From NCBI GenBank assembly GCA_017311185.1, contig JAESUZ010000333.1, positions 186,001 through 250,000 of the forward strand: a stretch of DNA of 64,000 nt. The letters run 5' to 3'. The first letter of the stretch is position 1. Each line of letters opens with the position of its first letter. The notes beneath the pieces were generated by a model. The model was not told where the DNA came from, searched no databases, and saw only the letters and a program-made list of their open reading frames with translations. The DNA comes from Proteles cristata cristata. Its lineage: Eukaryota > Chordata > Mammalia > Carnivora > Hyaenidae. This document shows, one piece after another, positions 1 to 11,640 of the stretch. A program made the position numbers and the translations under genes.

Positions 1-183
1 ACTTTCAAATGAAACTTTCAAAACTCCTTGGAACAAAGAAGGAAGAAATCACCCTCATTTCTATATGAGATTGCTTTAGTATTTCTTTACCTATATTTTA
101 ATGTCTCTCCTTTCCTATTTCTGTATCCATTTCTCTCTCTATTTTACTGTGTATTACAGCTATTATTTCTCTAAATGGTTCTT

Positions 184-397
184 TTTTTTTTTTAATGTTT
201 TATTTATTTCTAGGAGAGAGAGAGACAGCGTGAGCAGGGGAGGGTCAGAGAGAGAGGGAGTCACAGACTGAAACGGGCTCCAGGCTCTGAGCTGGCAGTC
301 AGCACAGAGCCCGACGCGGGGCTCGAACCCACGAACCGTGAGATCATGACCTAAGCGAAAGTCGGACGCTCAACCGACTAAGCCACCCAGGCGCCCC
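184..397 (-). mobile_element. Felid CAN-SINE, young subfamily
   Basis: This is a full minus-strand copy. The tRNA-like head at the right ends in GGCGCCCC (complement), and the left edge is the T-rich tail complement. Perfect 16-base target duplications TCTCTAAATGGTTCTT flank it (168-183 and 398-413). The clean duplications and intact A/B-box regions indicate a recent insertion. Confidence 0.95.
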
Positions 398-959
398 TCT
401 CTAAATGGTTCTTAATGGAGAGGAGAAAGCTTTCACACTATCCTTTCCTATTTCCTACTTCTGAGAAAGGCAATATCTTCCTTCTTTCTCATACATCTCC
501 TCCGTGCTTACTTTAAATATAGCAGAACCAAAATTTCCATGGAAATTTTGAAGAGAAACTAGAGAAGACAACACTCTCTTTTCTTCTGGCCTGTTTCCTA
601 CTTTGTTTTACACCCACTATCTGATTTTTGTTTAAATTCTGCTACACTCTAGTAAATTATGCACCACGTGCAGCTACTGTTTTTAGAACCACAACTCTGG
701 TATTACACAGACCCCACAACCTGGCTAAGAAATGAAAACGCGTAAGCTAGATGGTAGACTACTGATATTAAAAGACTTTGAAATATACATATAGAGAACC
801 GTACAAAACATAAATGTGCCTCTCAGTGAACTTCCACAGATTAATAAACTTTTATGTAAGGAGCATTGACAACACAATGTTGGAGACATCTCCAAAATTT
901 CCCCCACACTCCTTTCTGTCCAACACAACGCCTCTCCTGCCCCGTGAGTAACTGACAAC

Positions 960-2260
960 CTGACATCTAATACTATAGGTAGATTGTACATATTCTGGTA
1001 TATTATAGAAATTGGTTCATATAATTTACACTTTTTTGTTTCTCTTTTCTTTTACTCAACATCAAGTTTACAAGATTCACCTCCACTGTCTTATTTTGCT
1101 GTAGTTCTTTTGTTTACATGGCTGTTGTAGGATATACCACAATTTGATGCTAGTTATTTGTCTTATGCCATTTCTCATGCCCTTCATTTCTTCGTGTGGT
1201 TTGACATTTCTATCTAGTATTGTTTCCTTCTGCGTGAAGAGTTTTCTTTAATATTTCACGTAATGCATGTCTACTGACAATAATTTCTTTCATTCTATTC
1301 CTGAAAATGTCTTTATTTCACCTCTTTAAAAGTGTTTATTTTCTTTATTGTGATAGAACTTGTATGTCATATAGTTCACCTATTGATTCAGTGATTTTTA
1401 ATATATTTGCAGACTTGTGCGACAATCACAGCAATCTAACTGTAGAATATTTGCATCACCCTATCCTTCCCTGAAACCTTACCCCAGGCATTTGCATATT
1501 CTGGGCTTTGCATACAAATGGAATCATACAATTTGTCTTCTTTTTTCAACCAGCTTCTGTCACTTAAAACAAGGTTTTCAAAGTTCATCCATGCTGTAAC
1601 ATAGATTTCAATCTCTCCACATCAATACCTAAGTTAAATGCTTACATTTAATGCTAAATAATATTCCATTGTATGGATATACCATATTTTATTTGTCCAT
1701 TCATCATTTGATGGACATTTAGATCATTTCCACTTTTTGACTATTATAAATAGTGTTTCTGTGTATGAACTCTACTTCCGTTCTCATGGGTTGACATACC
1801 TAGAAGTGGAATTACTGGGTCATATGGTGACAGTAGACTTAAATTTTTGAGGGGCAACTGGGTGGCTCAGTCGGTTAAGCATCTGACTTCGGCTCAGGTC
1901 ATGATCTCACGATTCATGGGTTCGAGCCCTGCGTTGGGCTCTGTGCTGACAGCCAGCTCAGAGCCTGGAGCTTGTTTCAGATTCTGTGTCTCCCTCTATC
2001 TCTCTGACTCTCCCCTGCTCACACTGTCTCTCTCTCTGTGTCTCTCAGAAATAAATAAAACATAAAAAAATAAAAATAAATACAATAAATTTTTGAGAAA
2101 CTGTTAAATTGCTTTCCAAAGTGACAGCATCACTTCACGTTCTCATCAGCGGTACTGAGGGTCCTATGTTTTTGTATCCTTACCCCCATTTATGACTGTC
2201 TGTCTTTTGATCATCGTCATCTCAGTGAGTGTGAGGAGTCAGATGAGGCAAGATATGGCC
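960..2260 (-). mobile_element. Old L1 fragment, antisense
   Basis: Phrases such as ATTCCATTGTATGGATATACC, TGATGGACATTTAGATC and GTGGAATTACTGGGTCATATG are typical of antisense L1 ORF2 and 3' sequence. The piece is diverged and is split by the SINE at 1851-2086. Its edges are approximate and it has no intact frame. Confidence 0.65.
1851..2086 (+). mobile_element. CAN-SINE inserted in the old L1
   Basis: The head GGGCAACTGGGTGGCTCAGTCGG is followed by a B-box, CT-rich body and A-rich tail. Target duplications AAATTTTTGA flank it at 1841-1850 and 2087-2096. Confidence 0.93.
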
Positions 2261-2550
2261 TCTTCCTATGAAATACAGGAAATTTAACACTCAGTTGGGC
2301 ACCCAATGTCGTATAAATATCTGGAAGAACAACTGAGATTTAAATCCAAAATCCTGAAGCAGGGCTCTTTTTTGGGAGAGATAACAGGAGAGTAGAGGGG
2401 TGGTTCCTGTGTGTAAGAGAAGATAAAACCACTGCAGGTAGGAGCAAAGGGCAGGATTAAAAGTCTGCTTTGAGTGTTGTGTTCTCAGCCCACCTCTGTC
2501 CTCACTCAGGGTCCAAGAGGCCAGTCACAGTTTAGAAAGACCATATTGTC

Positions 2551-2770
2551 TTGGGGCGCCTGGGTGGCTTAGTCAGTTAAGCGTCCAACTTTCGCTTAGG
2601 TCATGATCTCGCAGTTCGTGGGTTCCAGCCCCGCATCAGGCTCTGTGCTGACTGCCAGCTCAGAGCCTGGAGCCCATTTCAGGGTCTGTGTCTCCCTCTC
2701 TCTCTGACCCTCCCCTGCTCACACTGTCTCTCTCTCTCTCCTAGAAATAAAATGATAATAATAATAAAAA
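2551..2770 (+). mobile_element. Felid CAN-SINE, young subfamily
   Basis: The copy runs from TTGGGGCGCCTGGGTGGC to an AATAATAATAAAA tail. Near-perfect duplications AGAAAGACC-TATTGTC lie at 2534-2550 and 2771-2787. It carries the TGACTGCCAG and CCTAGAAATAAA variants shared with the copies at 184, 19879, 38372 and 52799. Confidence 0.93.
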
Positions 2771-2789
2771 AGAAAGACCCTATTGTCAT

Positions 2790-4680
2790 TGGAAGGTGTG
2801 TGCTTTCTCGCAAGAACCTGTCTGCAACCCAGACTCCCACCCCAATTCTTATATTGTGTTGAACAAAATCAGTGCCCTGAGAGATGTTCTACCTCAATCC
2901 GGGCAAGTAGTTACTAGTATTGAAGTGAACTCACAGGTGATGAAGCACCCCTGGCTAGTGAACTTCCTGTGTCTCAGTTCCCTCCATGAGAAAACACTTT
3001 AAAAGTCCCAGGAGGGCTGCTCCAAAGGCCCAGGGGTGTCTGTCTCTATGAGGACTTATCAAGGACACAGGTCACGAGAGAGGAGTTTCTCATGCTGTGA
3101 CGGATTCCCATGGGGCCCATCAAAGTGCTCCACTCCCTCCAGCCCCAGGAGTGCCCCATGTGACCATAAATGAGAAGGGTAGAAAGTGAGCAGAGAGCTT
3201 TCTCCCAGCTCCACACTCTGAGCAGTGACCGGACTGCCCATGGCAAGCCCTGCAGAGCCTTCCCCACCAGAGCTCTGGGTAAGGATGCTGTGGCTCAGGC
3301 TCGTTTGCCCTCATGTTCTTTTCTGGTTGGAGCACTGGGAAGCAACTAAGGGAATTCAGAAATAAGAAGGAGTCTAGGATAATTAGGGTCCACAGATATA
3401 TCATTCAGAACACAAACCTATGTAAAATAAAATACACAGATATTCTGCCTTCCTAATGTTATCATACAGTCTAGGCACAAGCCATCTCCCTTGTCTGGGT
3501 CCTGGTTTCCTCTTTTGCACAGTGAAGACAGAATGAAATGACCTAAAATTGCATCCCCTCCGAACCCAGCTCTTTGGCCTTATGCCTAAATAACCAGGTA
3601 CCATGGATAATGCAATGGTGAGAACTAAAAATAGAATGAAAAAGATTTGTTCTAAAAGCATTTTGGAGTAAGAGGAGCATGGTACAGTTGCAAAGGATCC
3701 ACGTAAGTTAAATGCCAATTTATACATGAGGTGTATGAGCAATCTGATTCTAATATCAGGAAACTGAAGGGAGGAGATGGTGGACTAAGAATCTGGGCAA
3801 GTCATCCTGATTGCCATCAAGGTTTTCATTTTCCACCACAGCTGTGAGGCATCAGGCACTGTGCCAAGTCCTCTGGGAGGTGGGGCACAATGTGAGATTT
3901 CTTTAGTTTCAAAAACCTCAGAGAAAGTTGCTTTGGAATAAGATAATGAATGGAAAATACTGCAGCACGTGACAGGGTGTAGTTGGAGGCAAAGTGAAGA
4001 AGGACTACTGGGAATTCAGACGTGGGGGAGACTGGTGTTCATCGCAGATAGTCAAGGAAAGACAGTGGTGGACTTGACCCCAAAACGGCTCAGGAAGAGA
4101 TGTGTTCTTGGGAGGATGCACTGCAAATAAAAAGATTAAACCTAAGAACAGAAACCCATTTGGCAAACAGTGAAATTTCTATGATGATGAAAACAGTGTC
4201 TAAACCATGAATCTGGACCAGAACCTCTGGGATTTTCCATAAGCAGAACTGGTGATAATGGGTGAATCTCAGACTTCAGGTCAATGGAAGGACTCAGTTT
4301 ATAGACTGAAACTCTTCAACAGACAGAATTGTCTTATGGGGCAAGAAGCTTTAGCCTCCTTATTATTTTTTTGCTTGTGGTGGTTTTAAAAGATCTTTTT
4401 ATTTTTATGAACTGTTGGGAATATCTGATACAGTTGAGATATTTTTCACAATCCAATGAAACCCAAGATTATGGGAGCTACAGAGAGAATTGATGTTTCT
4501 TAAAGTTTCTTCCAACACGAACTCAATATCTCTCAGTTTTGGAAGGTTAAGAAGGTGTGGGGTTAAGAAGATGTGGGGTTCTAGTTTCAGGGAGAGATAA
4601 TGTTTGTCCTGGTTGTGCTGACTTTGATTTCCAGGGAGTAAATAACAACAGGACATCAGTGAGCTGAGGAACAATGTACA
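2790..4680. other. Intergenic, no gene seen
   Basis: Mixed-composition DNA with only short, unsupported open frames on either strand. I see no OR motif, no RNA gene and no clear repeat boundary. Confidence 0.6.
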
Positions 4681-5151
4681 GTAGTCCCCCTTATCTCTAG
4701 GGAATACATTCCAAGACTCCCAGTGATGCCTCAAGCCAGAGATAGTCTTAAATCCTACATATATTATGTTTTTTCTATACACACATATCAATTATAAAAG
4801 TTTAATTTATAAGTTAGAGTTAAATTTGTAATTTATAAACTAGTAAGAATTAACAACAATAAAAGAAAACAATTATGACAATATACCATAATAAAAGTTA
4901 TGTAAGTGTAGCTTTTCTCCCTCTCAAAATATCTTACTGTACTATACTCACCCTTCTTGTGATGACGTGAGATGACAAAATGCCTATGTGATGAAATGAA
5001 GGAGATGAATGATGTAGGCATTGTGACATAGCGCTAGTCTACTACTCACCTTCTGAGGATACGTCAGAAGGAGGAACATCTGCTTTCAGACTGCAGTTGA
5101 CCGCAGGTAAGTGAAACTGTGGAAAGACAAACCATGTGTAAGGGGACTATT
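4681..5151. mobile_element. Tigger/pogo-type non-autonomous DNA transposon
   Basis: The element starts CAGTAGTCCCCCTTATC after TA and ends TAAGGGGACTATTCTA, giving inverted terminal repeats. The interior (AACAACAATAAAAGAAAACA, CAAAATATCTTACTGTACT, CAGAAGGAGGAACATCTGC) matches the short Tigger-derived elements common in placental mammals. It has no transposase frame and is an ancient fossil. Confidence 0.85.
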
Positions 5152-5863
5152 CTATAGCTTGAGACTAACTCTTTGGAGGCATGTGGAAACCTTACCCTCT
5201 GAGGAAAGAAAGGGCAAGACATTGCCTTCCAGTATTCAACTTTGAAGCCAGCCCCCATATATCTGGAAGTTTAGTTAAGGTCACTAAACAGCTCATCTGT
5301 GAGAGGGCTTTGCAGGCCAGAGATGGAGCAGAAACTTTACATTTACACTTGAAGGGGAAGGAATGTAAAAAGTCTAGAATAAATATGATCTGAGTTGGAT
5401 AGAAATGTTGGGATAATCTTTTGTAGGAAGCGCATCTGCATTGGACAATGGACAGATATAGATTTGAAGCAAGAAAAACTAAGGCAAAGGGAAAATATCT
5501 AATATTAAGATTGTTATGAAGGTTTTCCTGAAGCAAATCCCTCAAGGATCCTGCCCAGAAATGGTCCTCCGATATCTTGATAGAGAACATTCTAACTGTG
5601 GAATGAGAAAGCTGTTGGCACAAGAAGAAAGCATGTTGCCTGGGTTTAGAAGTCAATGCAGCTGGGAGCAAGCAGAGTAAATAATGTGGGTTTGGTTGGG
5701 ATGAGAGGGAAGAAGTGATAAAAATCTTGGTGAAGAGAAAGAGGAGACTGGGTGTGTTTGTAACACTGCCTTTGAACAAGTGTTCCTTTCTAACTAGAAT
5801 ACTTTTATTGCATTTTTTTCCCACCTGGCAATTCTGACACTTTCTTTACTTCAAATAACAATG
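5152..5863. other. Intergenic, no supported gene
   Basis: An open frame covers most of 5192-5824 on the minus strand, but it has no recognisable domain and no family resemblance, and it partly reads into the Tigger flank. I treat it as chance. Confidence 0.55.
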
Positions 5864-5873
5864 ATGTCTTCTG

Positions 5874-6041
5874 GGACGCCTTGATGGCTCAGTTGGTTGG
5901 GCATCCAACTCTTAATTTCAGCTCATGTCATGATCTCATGGTACATCAGATGGAGCCCTATGCCAGCATGGAGTCTGTTTGGGATTCCCTCTCTCCTTCT
6001 CTCTGCCCCCCTCTTCCAATAAGTAAACTAAAAAAAAAATT
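5874..6041 (+). mobile_element. Short older CAN-SINE
   Basis: The head GACGCCTTGATGGCTCAG, a lysine-tRNA-like body and an A-rich tail are flanked by ATGTCTTCTG duplications at 5864-5873 and 6042-6051. It is shorter and more diverged than the felid copies nearby. Confidence 0.88.
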
Positions 6042-6051
6042 ATGTCTTCTG

Positions 6052-8195
6052 TGAGGTGGTCCTGACCTCCACTTCCAGCCCATGGCTCATTCACAGCTCC
6101 TTCCACATATGCAAATAAGAAGTTAGTTACATTACCCAATTTGCTTATTTGTGTAACAAATATTGATCAAATCATTATCATGGTCTAGACCCAGCTGTAA
6201 GCACCTGAGATTCATCAGTGAACAAAACAGAAAATCTCCCTGCCCTCTTGGAGATTGTGTTGTCACAAGGGAGAAAACCACAAAGAGTTGAGATGACAAG
6301 TAAGCTCCTTTATATCACTAGGACATGTGAGTACCATGGAAAGGATTAAATGTGGAGTACAAAAGGTGGTGCTGGGACAGGACCTGGGTGTAGGGAAGGA
6401 AGCAGACCCTGGTTCTGTTTAGGTCGGCTCAGGCAGAGCTGCTGGAGGGTTCATCTATACAAAGGCTCTGAACAAACGGAGAAGCTACCCAAGGAGCAAT
6501 TTGGCAGAAAACGACTCTAGGAAGAGAAAACTACAACAAAGACTATAAGCTGTCATGTCACTGAAGAGGTGTGAGCAGGGAAAGCAAGACCTGACTTGAA
6601 ACGAAAAAGATAATTGTGGCTGCAGTGTCGAGGTCAGGCTAAAATGGACAAGCACAAATAGGCTCTGTTAGGAGTCCATTACAATGATGGAGGTTTGCAA
6701 TGTCATGGCTCAACTCCAGTGAAAAATAGATCCTGGATTTGACAGAAATATGGAAGCAATGACAACCGTGAGAATTTGGGTTCATGAGCTGCAAGGCTGT
6801 GACTGTCCATATGGGAGAGGGGAAGCCTAGAAGGGGAGACAATGTTGGCTGGAGAGTCGATTTACAAAGCTGTCAACATCTATGGTGTTTTCAGCCATGA
6901 CACTGGATGGCACCGACAAAGAAGTGAGTTTACAGAGAAAGGAAAAAAGAAGAATCTACACTGACCTCTGTGAATTATAAAGGCAGGTCGGAGAGAAAGA
7001 CCTAGCACAGGAAGTACGAGGAAGGGACCAGTCAAGAAGGAAGAAGCTGAATGATGGCAGTCTGATAGGAAGATGGAGCCCTGAAAACCAATAAGGAGAG
7101 GGTGTCAAGGGGCAGGACAGGGACCTCTGTGAAGGTCGGAGGATAGCCTGGGCAGGCTAAGGAGTGGGAACTGGATTTAGCAAATATGGGATAACTTATG
7201 TGTGGGAGGAGGAGTGAACTGATGGAGTGTTAGGTGGTGAAGGTCTGATTGGAAAGGTTTAAGAGAAGACTGACCAGGAGGAATTAGAGTGGAGGCAGCT
7301 CTTTGGGGAACTGTTGTTGCAGGAACAAGGGAGGAAACAGACCAGTGGCTCTGGGATAAGTGAGTCAAGAAAAGGAATTTGGGGGGCTTGTATTTTACTT
7401 GTTAAACAAGTGAGAATAGGAGCATGTTTCTATGATGATGGAGTGTTCCATTACACGGCTGTTAGCAATGAGTGACTTCTCTGTTTTCTCTATTAGAATA
7501 TCAATCTCCTAACTTCAGGTGCCATATTTTGCTTAATGGTTTAACTCACATTCGAAGACTAATGACTCCAATACAAAAAATGTTCAATAAGTTTTTGTCA
7601 CTTGACCTCACAGTACAATTTAAATATTTACCATCTAAGAAGCAATAAATCAGAAAAGCACACTTGAAGTTGGTGGAGGAGGCAAGTGGAAGAAAGAACT
7701 GATCAAGTGGCCGCAGCTTGAGATAGAAATGCAAAGCCGTAGATTTGCCTCCTTGTTTTCTGTGGCTCTTATATTTATTCAGACCCCCTTCACCTTGACT
7801 GAGACTCACACCAGTGTCCAAGAGAGGTGAAACCCTGACCTACCTGCTTCTGGAGGATGTTGCAGGTAGACCTGCAGTCTCCATTAGGAAATGAGAGGGA
7901 GCCAAGGATGAAAGGGCTGATTCTTTGGTATCCAGAAATTTGAGGAAGAAAATAAATTGAAATTACAAATCAAAATATATAACTGCAAATATGTAACCTT
8001 GGTTGAGTACACTACAAATGTTTTATCAGTATAAATGATAATTTATACCTTAGACAAGGAATATAGACAAATAATAAGATAAACCTTGGAGGAGGAATAC
8101 TTAAGTTTCCAAAACCTTTATAGTTTCCATTAAGCAAGGTAATTGGGTTATAGGATGGATTATGGTGCCCCCCAAAAATGGGCTGTGATATCAGA
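6052..8195. other. Intergenic, possible old repeat debris
   Basis: The stretch 6150-6270 (GTGAACAAAACAGAAAATCTC, CCTGCCCTCTTGGAG) looks like a widespread old mammalian repeat that I cannot assign. Similar phrases recur near 11070 and 22050. No gene is supported. Confidence 0.45.
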
Positions 8196-8360
8196 GAAGG
8201 ACTTAGAGTCAGGTTATAAGAGCAAGAAGAAACTGAGGGCAGATGGGGTGGGGGAAAGGGGAAGGGGGAGATGGGCATGGAGGGGGCACTTGTGGGGATG
8301 AGCACTGGGTGTTATATGGAAACCAACTTGACAATGAAGTATTTAAAAAATTAAAAAAAG
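8195..8360 (+). mobile_element. Carnivore L1 3' end, truncated
   Basis: GATGAGCACTGGGTGTTATATGG and AACCAACTTGACAATGAAGT are the standard L1 3' terminal phrases here, followed by an A-rich tail. Only the last 160 bases are present. It ends about 200 bases before the OR6N1 coding exon. Confidence 0.88.
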
Positions 8361-8504
8361 AGCAGATACTCTGAAGGAAGCTGCTGACTATGGTAAGGGC
8401 TAGGAAGGGATCGAAACTCTGGCCTCTTAAATTATTTGCTGGGAGGTAGCAGAGGAAGACAAAGTCCTTTGAGGGATCTTGTTCTTAGGACTTCTGTGGT
8501 TCAA

Positions 8505-8539
8505 CTTTCTACCTCGCCCTTCCATGCCTTCCATTGTAG
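8505..8539 (+). other. Putative 3' splice site upstream of OR6N1
   Basis: A pyrimidine-rich run ends in TTGTAG at 8534-8539, 18 bases before the ATG. OR coding exons are normally joined to distant non-coding 5' exons, so this fits the acceptor of the coding exon. The upstream exon and promoter were not identified. Confidence 0.5.
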
Positions 8540-8557
8540 GGGCACGAATGGTGAGCC

Positions 8558-9532
8558 ATGGACAGTGGGAATTGGAGCCAGGTAACAGAGTTCATCATCT
8601 TGGGCTTTCCCCATCTCCAGAGTATCCAGACTTACCTTTTTGTCTTGTTACTTCTAATTTATCTCACCACGGTACTGGGAAACCTGCTGGTATTCCTAGT
8701 GGTCCGCCTGGACTCCCGACTCCACACACCCATGTACCACTTTGTCAGCATTCTCTCCCTACTGGAGCTTGGCTACACAGCAGCCACCATCCCCAAGATG
8801 CTATCGAACCTGCTCAGGGAGGAGAAGACCATTTCTTTCTCCAGATGCCTCCTGCAAATCTATTTCTTTCACTCTCTTGGGGCTACTGAGTGCTACCTCC
8901 TGACAGCTATGGCTTATGACAGGTATTTAGCCATCTGCCAGCCCCTCCACTACTCCACCCGCATGACCCCAGCACTCTGCGCCAAGGTCACTGTTGGCTG
9001 TTGGTTGGGGGGCCTGGCTGGGCCGGTGGCTGAAATTTCCTTGGTGTCTCGCCTCCCTTTTTGTGGCCCCAATCACATTCAGCACATCTTCTGTGATTTC
9101 CCTCCTGTGCTGAGCTTGGCTTGTACTGACACATCTATTAACGTCCTAGTGGACTTTGTCATCAACTCCTGCAAGATCCTGGCCACCTTCCTATTGATCG
9201 TCAGCTCCTATGTCCAGATCATCCGCACGGTACTCAGGATTCCTTCAGCTGCAGGCAAGAAGAAGGCCTTCTCCACATGTGCCTCCCACCTGACCATGGT
9301 TCTCATCTTCTATGGGAGCATCCTCTTTATGTATGTGCGGCTGAAGAAGAGCTACTCGCTGGACTATGACCGCGCCCTGGCTGTGATCTACTCGGTGCTC
9401 ACACCTTTCCTCAACCCCTTCATCTATAGCTTGCGCAACAAGGATATTAAGGAGGCTGTGAAGAGGCAGTTGAGGAGATCAGGGATACTTATTGAAGTGA
9501 AGGTGGGGAAGGCAGGCCAAGGAGGGGGATGA
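8558..9532 (+). CDS. OR6N1: Olfactory receptor, family 6N (OR6N1 orthologue), intact
   Basis: Seven-transmembrane odorant GPCR of 324 residues, acting in olfactory cilia through Golf. It shows the OR hallmarks: an N-glycosylation site NWS at residue 5, GN at 41-42 in TM1, LHTPMY at 55-60, [10 protein letters not shown] at 118-127 (end of TM3), SY at 217-218 in TM5, KAFSTCASH at 236-244 (TM6) and PFLNPFIY at 283-290 (TM7). The conserved loop cysteines are at 97, 169, 179 and 189. The start is the first ATG after a pyrimidine tract ending in AG at 8539, a likely splice acceptor, and it gives the standard short OR N-terminus. The tail runs about a dozen residues past the usual OR6N1 end and is rich in Gly and Lys, probably from loss of the ancestral stop. 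The orthologue call rests on recalled resemblance to human OR6N1 and on OR6K6 lying next to it. OR6N2 would be the main alternative. Confidence 0.93.
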   Translation: MDSGNWSQVTEFIILGFPHLQSIQTYLFVLLLLIYLTTVLGNLLVFLVVRLDSRLHTPMYHFVSILSLLELGYTAATIPKMLSNLLREEKTISFSRCLLQIYFFHSLGATECYLLTAMAYDRYLAICQPLHYSTRMTPALCAKVTVGCWLGGLAGPVAEISLVSRLPFCGPNHIQHIFCDFPPVLSLACTDTSINVLVDFVINSCKILATFLLIVSSYVQIIRTVLRIPSAAGKKKAFSTCASHLTMVLIFYGSILFMYVRLKKSYSLDYDRALAVIYSVLTPFLNPFIYSLRNKDIKEAVKRQLRRSGILIEVKVGKAGQGGG

Positions 9533-9949
9533 GGTATGGGGACTCTGGGGATCATCAATCACCGCAGATGAGAAATCAAGCATTGAGTGCTTTTCTACAT
9601 GGGATACAGAACTGGAGTGTTTCCTGGCTCTCGGTGTCTATGTAACCACCATACTGGAGCCACACGTGGCCAGAGACCAGAGACTGGAATATGGTTTTCA
9701 AATCTCGGATGCTTGTATGCCATACGTAGGAATTTTGTCACATCTGGGCCTTACCTACTATACATATGTATACAGAAAATTTGATATATATTTAATGTAA
9801 ATACATTTAGTCATATTCTAAACAATAATATTGAGATAAATTTTAGAACAAAAATAACTGCCTTTTTTTCATGTACCATTTACAATCAAATGGTATTTCA
9901 TGTATACCAATTTTTTGTGTATTGAAATGGAAAATACCAGTGTAGTAAA

Positions 9950-10140
9950 GGAAAGCATGTTTTTGACTATATACATGTGGGTTTAAATCCTAGTTCATTC
10001 AGTTACTAATTGATTATATGATCTTTATCGAGTAACTCAAACCCTCTCAGTCTTAATTTACCCATGTGTTAAAAATATTTTTTGAAGGTTGCTTTGTGAA
10101 TTAGTGATAAGGTCTGTACACACAGACAAAGTGTCTGGCA
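9950..10140 (+). mobile_element. MIR-like ancient SINE
   Basis: GTTTAAATCCTAGTTCATTC, ACTAATTGATTATATGATC and CTCTCAGTCTTAATTTACCC follow the order of the MIR core. Edges are approximate. Confidence 0.6.
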
Positions 10141-10169
10141 TAAAACTGATAGCAAAATATATATGTATA

Positions 10170-10358
10170 TGGACATGTGCATGGCTCTGTTGGTTGAAAG
10201 TCCGACTGTGGCTCAGGTCATGATCTCATGATTTGTGAGTTCAAACCCCACATCAGGTTTGCTGCTGTCAGAGCAGAGCCCGCTTTGGATCCTCTGTCCC
10301 CGCCCCCGCCCCTTCCCTACTCATGCTCTCTCTCAATACACACACACACACACACACA
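10170..10358 (+). mobile_element. Degraded CAN-SINE ending in a (CA)n tract
   Basis: The head GTGCATGGCTCTGTTGGTTG and body with TCATGATCTCATG are diverged. The tail has become a (CA)n run at about 10338-10362 that touches the OR6N1 fragment. Confidence 0.8.
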
Positions 10359-10499
10359 CACATCTTTTGTATTCCCTCCTGTGCTGAGCCTGGCTTATAC
10401 TGACACATCAACGTCCTAGTGGACTTTGTCATCAACTCCTGCCAGATCCTGGCCACCTTCCTGTTGATTCTCGGCTCCTGTGTCCAGACCATCCACATG
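10359..10499 (+). pseudogene. Short OR6N1 exon fragment (partial duplicate)
   Basis: About 140 bases align without large gaps to 9084-9228 of OR6N1, from the IFCDF region through SLACTDTS into TM5, at roughly 87-90% by eye. It lacks one three-base unit (the IN after TDTS is altered) and the FCDF stretch is shortened and shifted. It has no start, no flanking OR sequence and no TM6 or TM7, so it cannot encode a receptor. Its left edge abuts a (CA)n tract at the end of a degraded SINE, and its right edge stops at about 10499. It lies about 1 kb downstream of OR6N1 in the same orientation, which suggests a local partial duplication rather than a decayed whole gene. Confidence 0.85.
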
Positions 10500-11640
10500 G
10501 CAGATATGCTGCAAACCTCTCTTCATTACTCTTAGCCTTAGAACGATATCCAGGAAAATATAATTAAGCAAAAGTACTTCCCAGATACTTTCCCCCAAAG
10601 GACAAGAATAAGTGAGTCAGCAGATGTACTTGAGAGGTGGGCTAGCTCATTGCATTTGGGTTCTGTCCATGTCAGTCTTTGTGACCTTGACATCCGTTCA
10701 CAAGGACAGTGCAGGAGTCGAACAGCTGGCAAGAAATAGGGTTACATTTTACATTGGACTTCGTCTTTATTCTATTTCAAGCTAATTAGTTCCTTAGACA
10801 TATGAAAATATGTGAAAACTAATCCTATAGTTTAGCATATGACATATATGGTGATTGAATTATTAGCCAGTGTTAGAGGTTATCATGCATCTGAACGCCT
10901 ACTGTGACTAGGAAGTCAAACATTGACTATTAAGAAAACTGGCACTTTTATAGAACTTTTTACAAAAATCCCTAAGTGTTTATATTCATACCATCTTAAA
11001 GGTACCCATCCAGCCATCCATCTTTTCCATCCAGCACATGTTTATTTAGCTCTGACTATACATCAGGTGACTGATAAGGCCATAGAAGGGTGAACAAAAC
11101 AGATACTGGCCATTTCCTGCCCTTAAGCTGGTTGGAAAGAGTTGAGAATATAGATATTAAAATTATAATTGATTTATACTTAGTTACAGTTAGTTAATTA
11201 AAATTGTGGTAATTAGTAATAAATACACATACACCCTCTTCTCGAGGAGGTTACACTGAAGATGCAAACTGAAAGATAAATCAGAATCAGCCATTTCATC
11301 AAAGCAATGATTGTATCTATTTCATAAAATTGGAAATCGAGACCCAGGTAGATGGAACAACTTGCCGACACTACAGAACAATTCACTCGGGGACTTTGAG
11401 TAAGAAAACAAAATCTTCAGCCTCCCAGTTAGGTCCCTCTCATCTTTAAAAGGTCCAGGAAAGCACAGGAAAAGGAGAAAAGATGAAACTACCAGTTGAA
11501 AGAGTTGATAGCCAGGTTCTGGGCCTGGAAACAAGCAGAGAGTGACAGCCAGGACATCGGCACTTGAGGACACCTGTCCCTTGAGCCAGGACATCGGTAC
11601 TTGTAGAGGCAGGTATGAAAGTAGGTCTCCCCTTCAAGAA
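10500..11640. other. Intergenic, no gene seen
   Basis: Unique-looking DNA with a possible old-repeat patch near 11030-11150. Only short, overlapping chance frames are present. Confidence 0.5.

Noticed and set aside
5192..5824. 210-residue minus-strand open frame
   Set aside because: No domain, no family resemblance, no splice or promoter context, and it ends against a DNA transposon flank.
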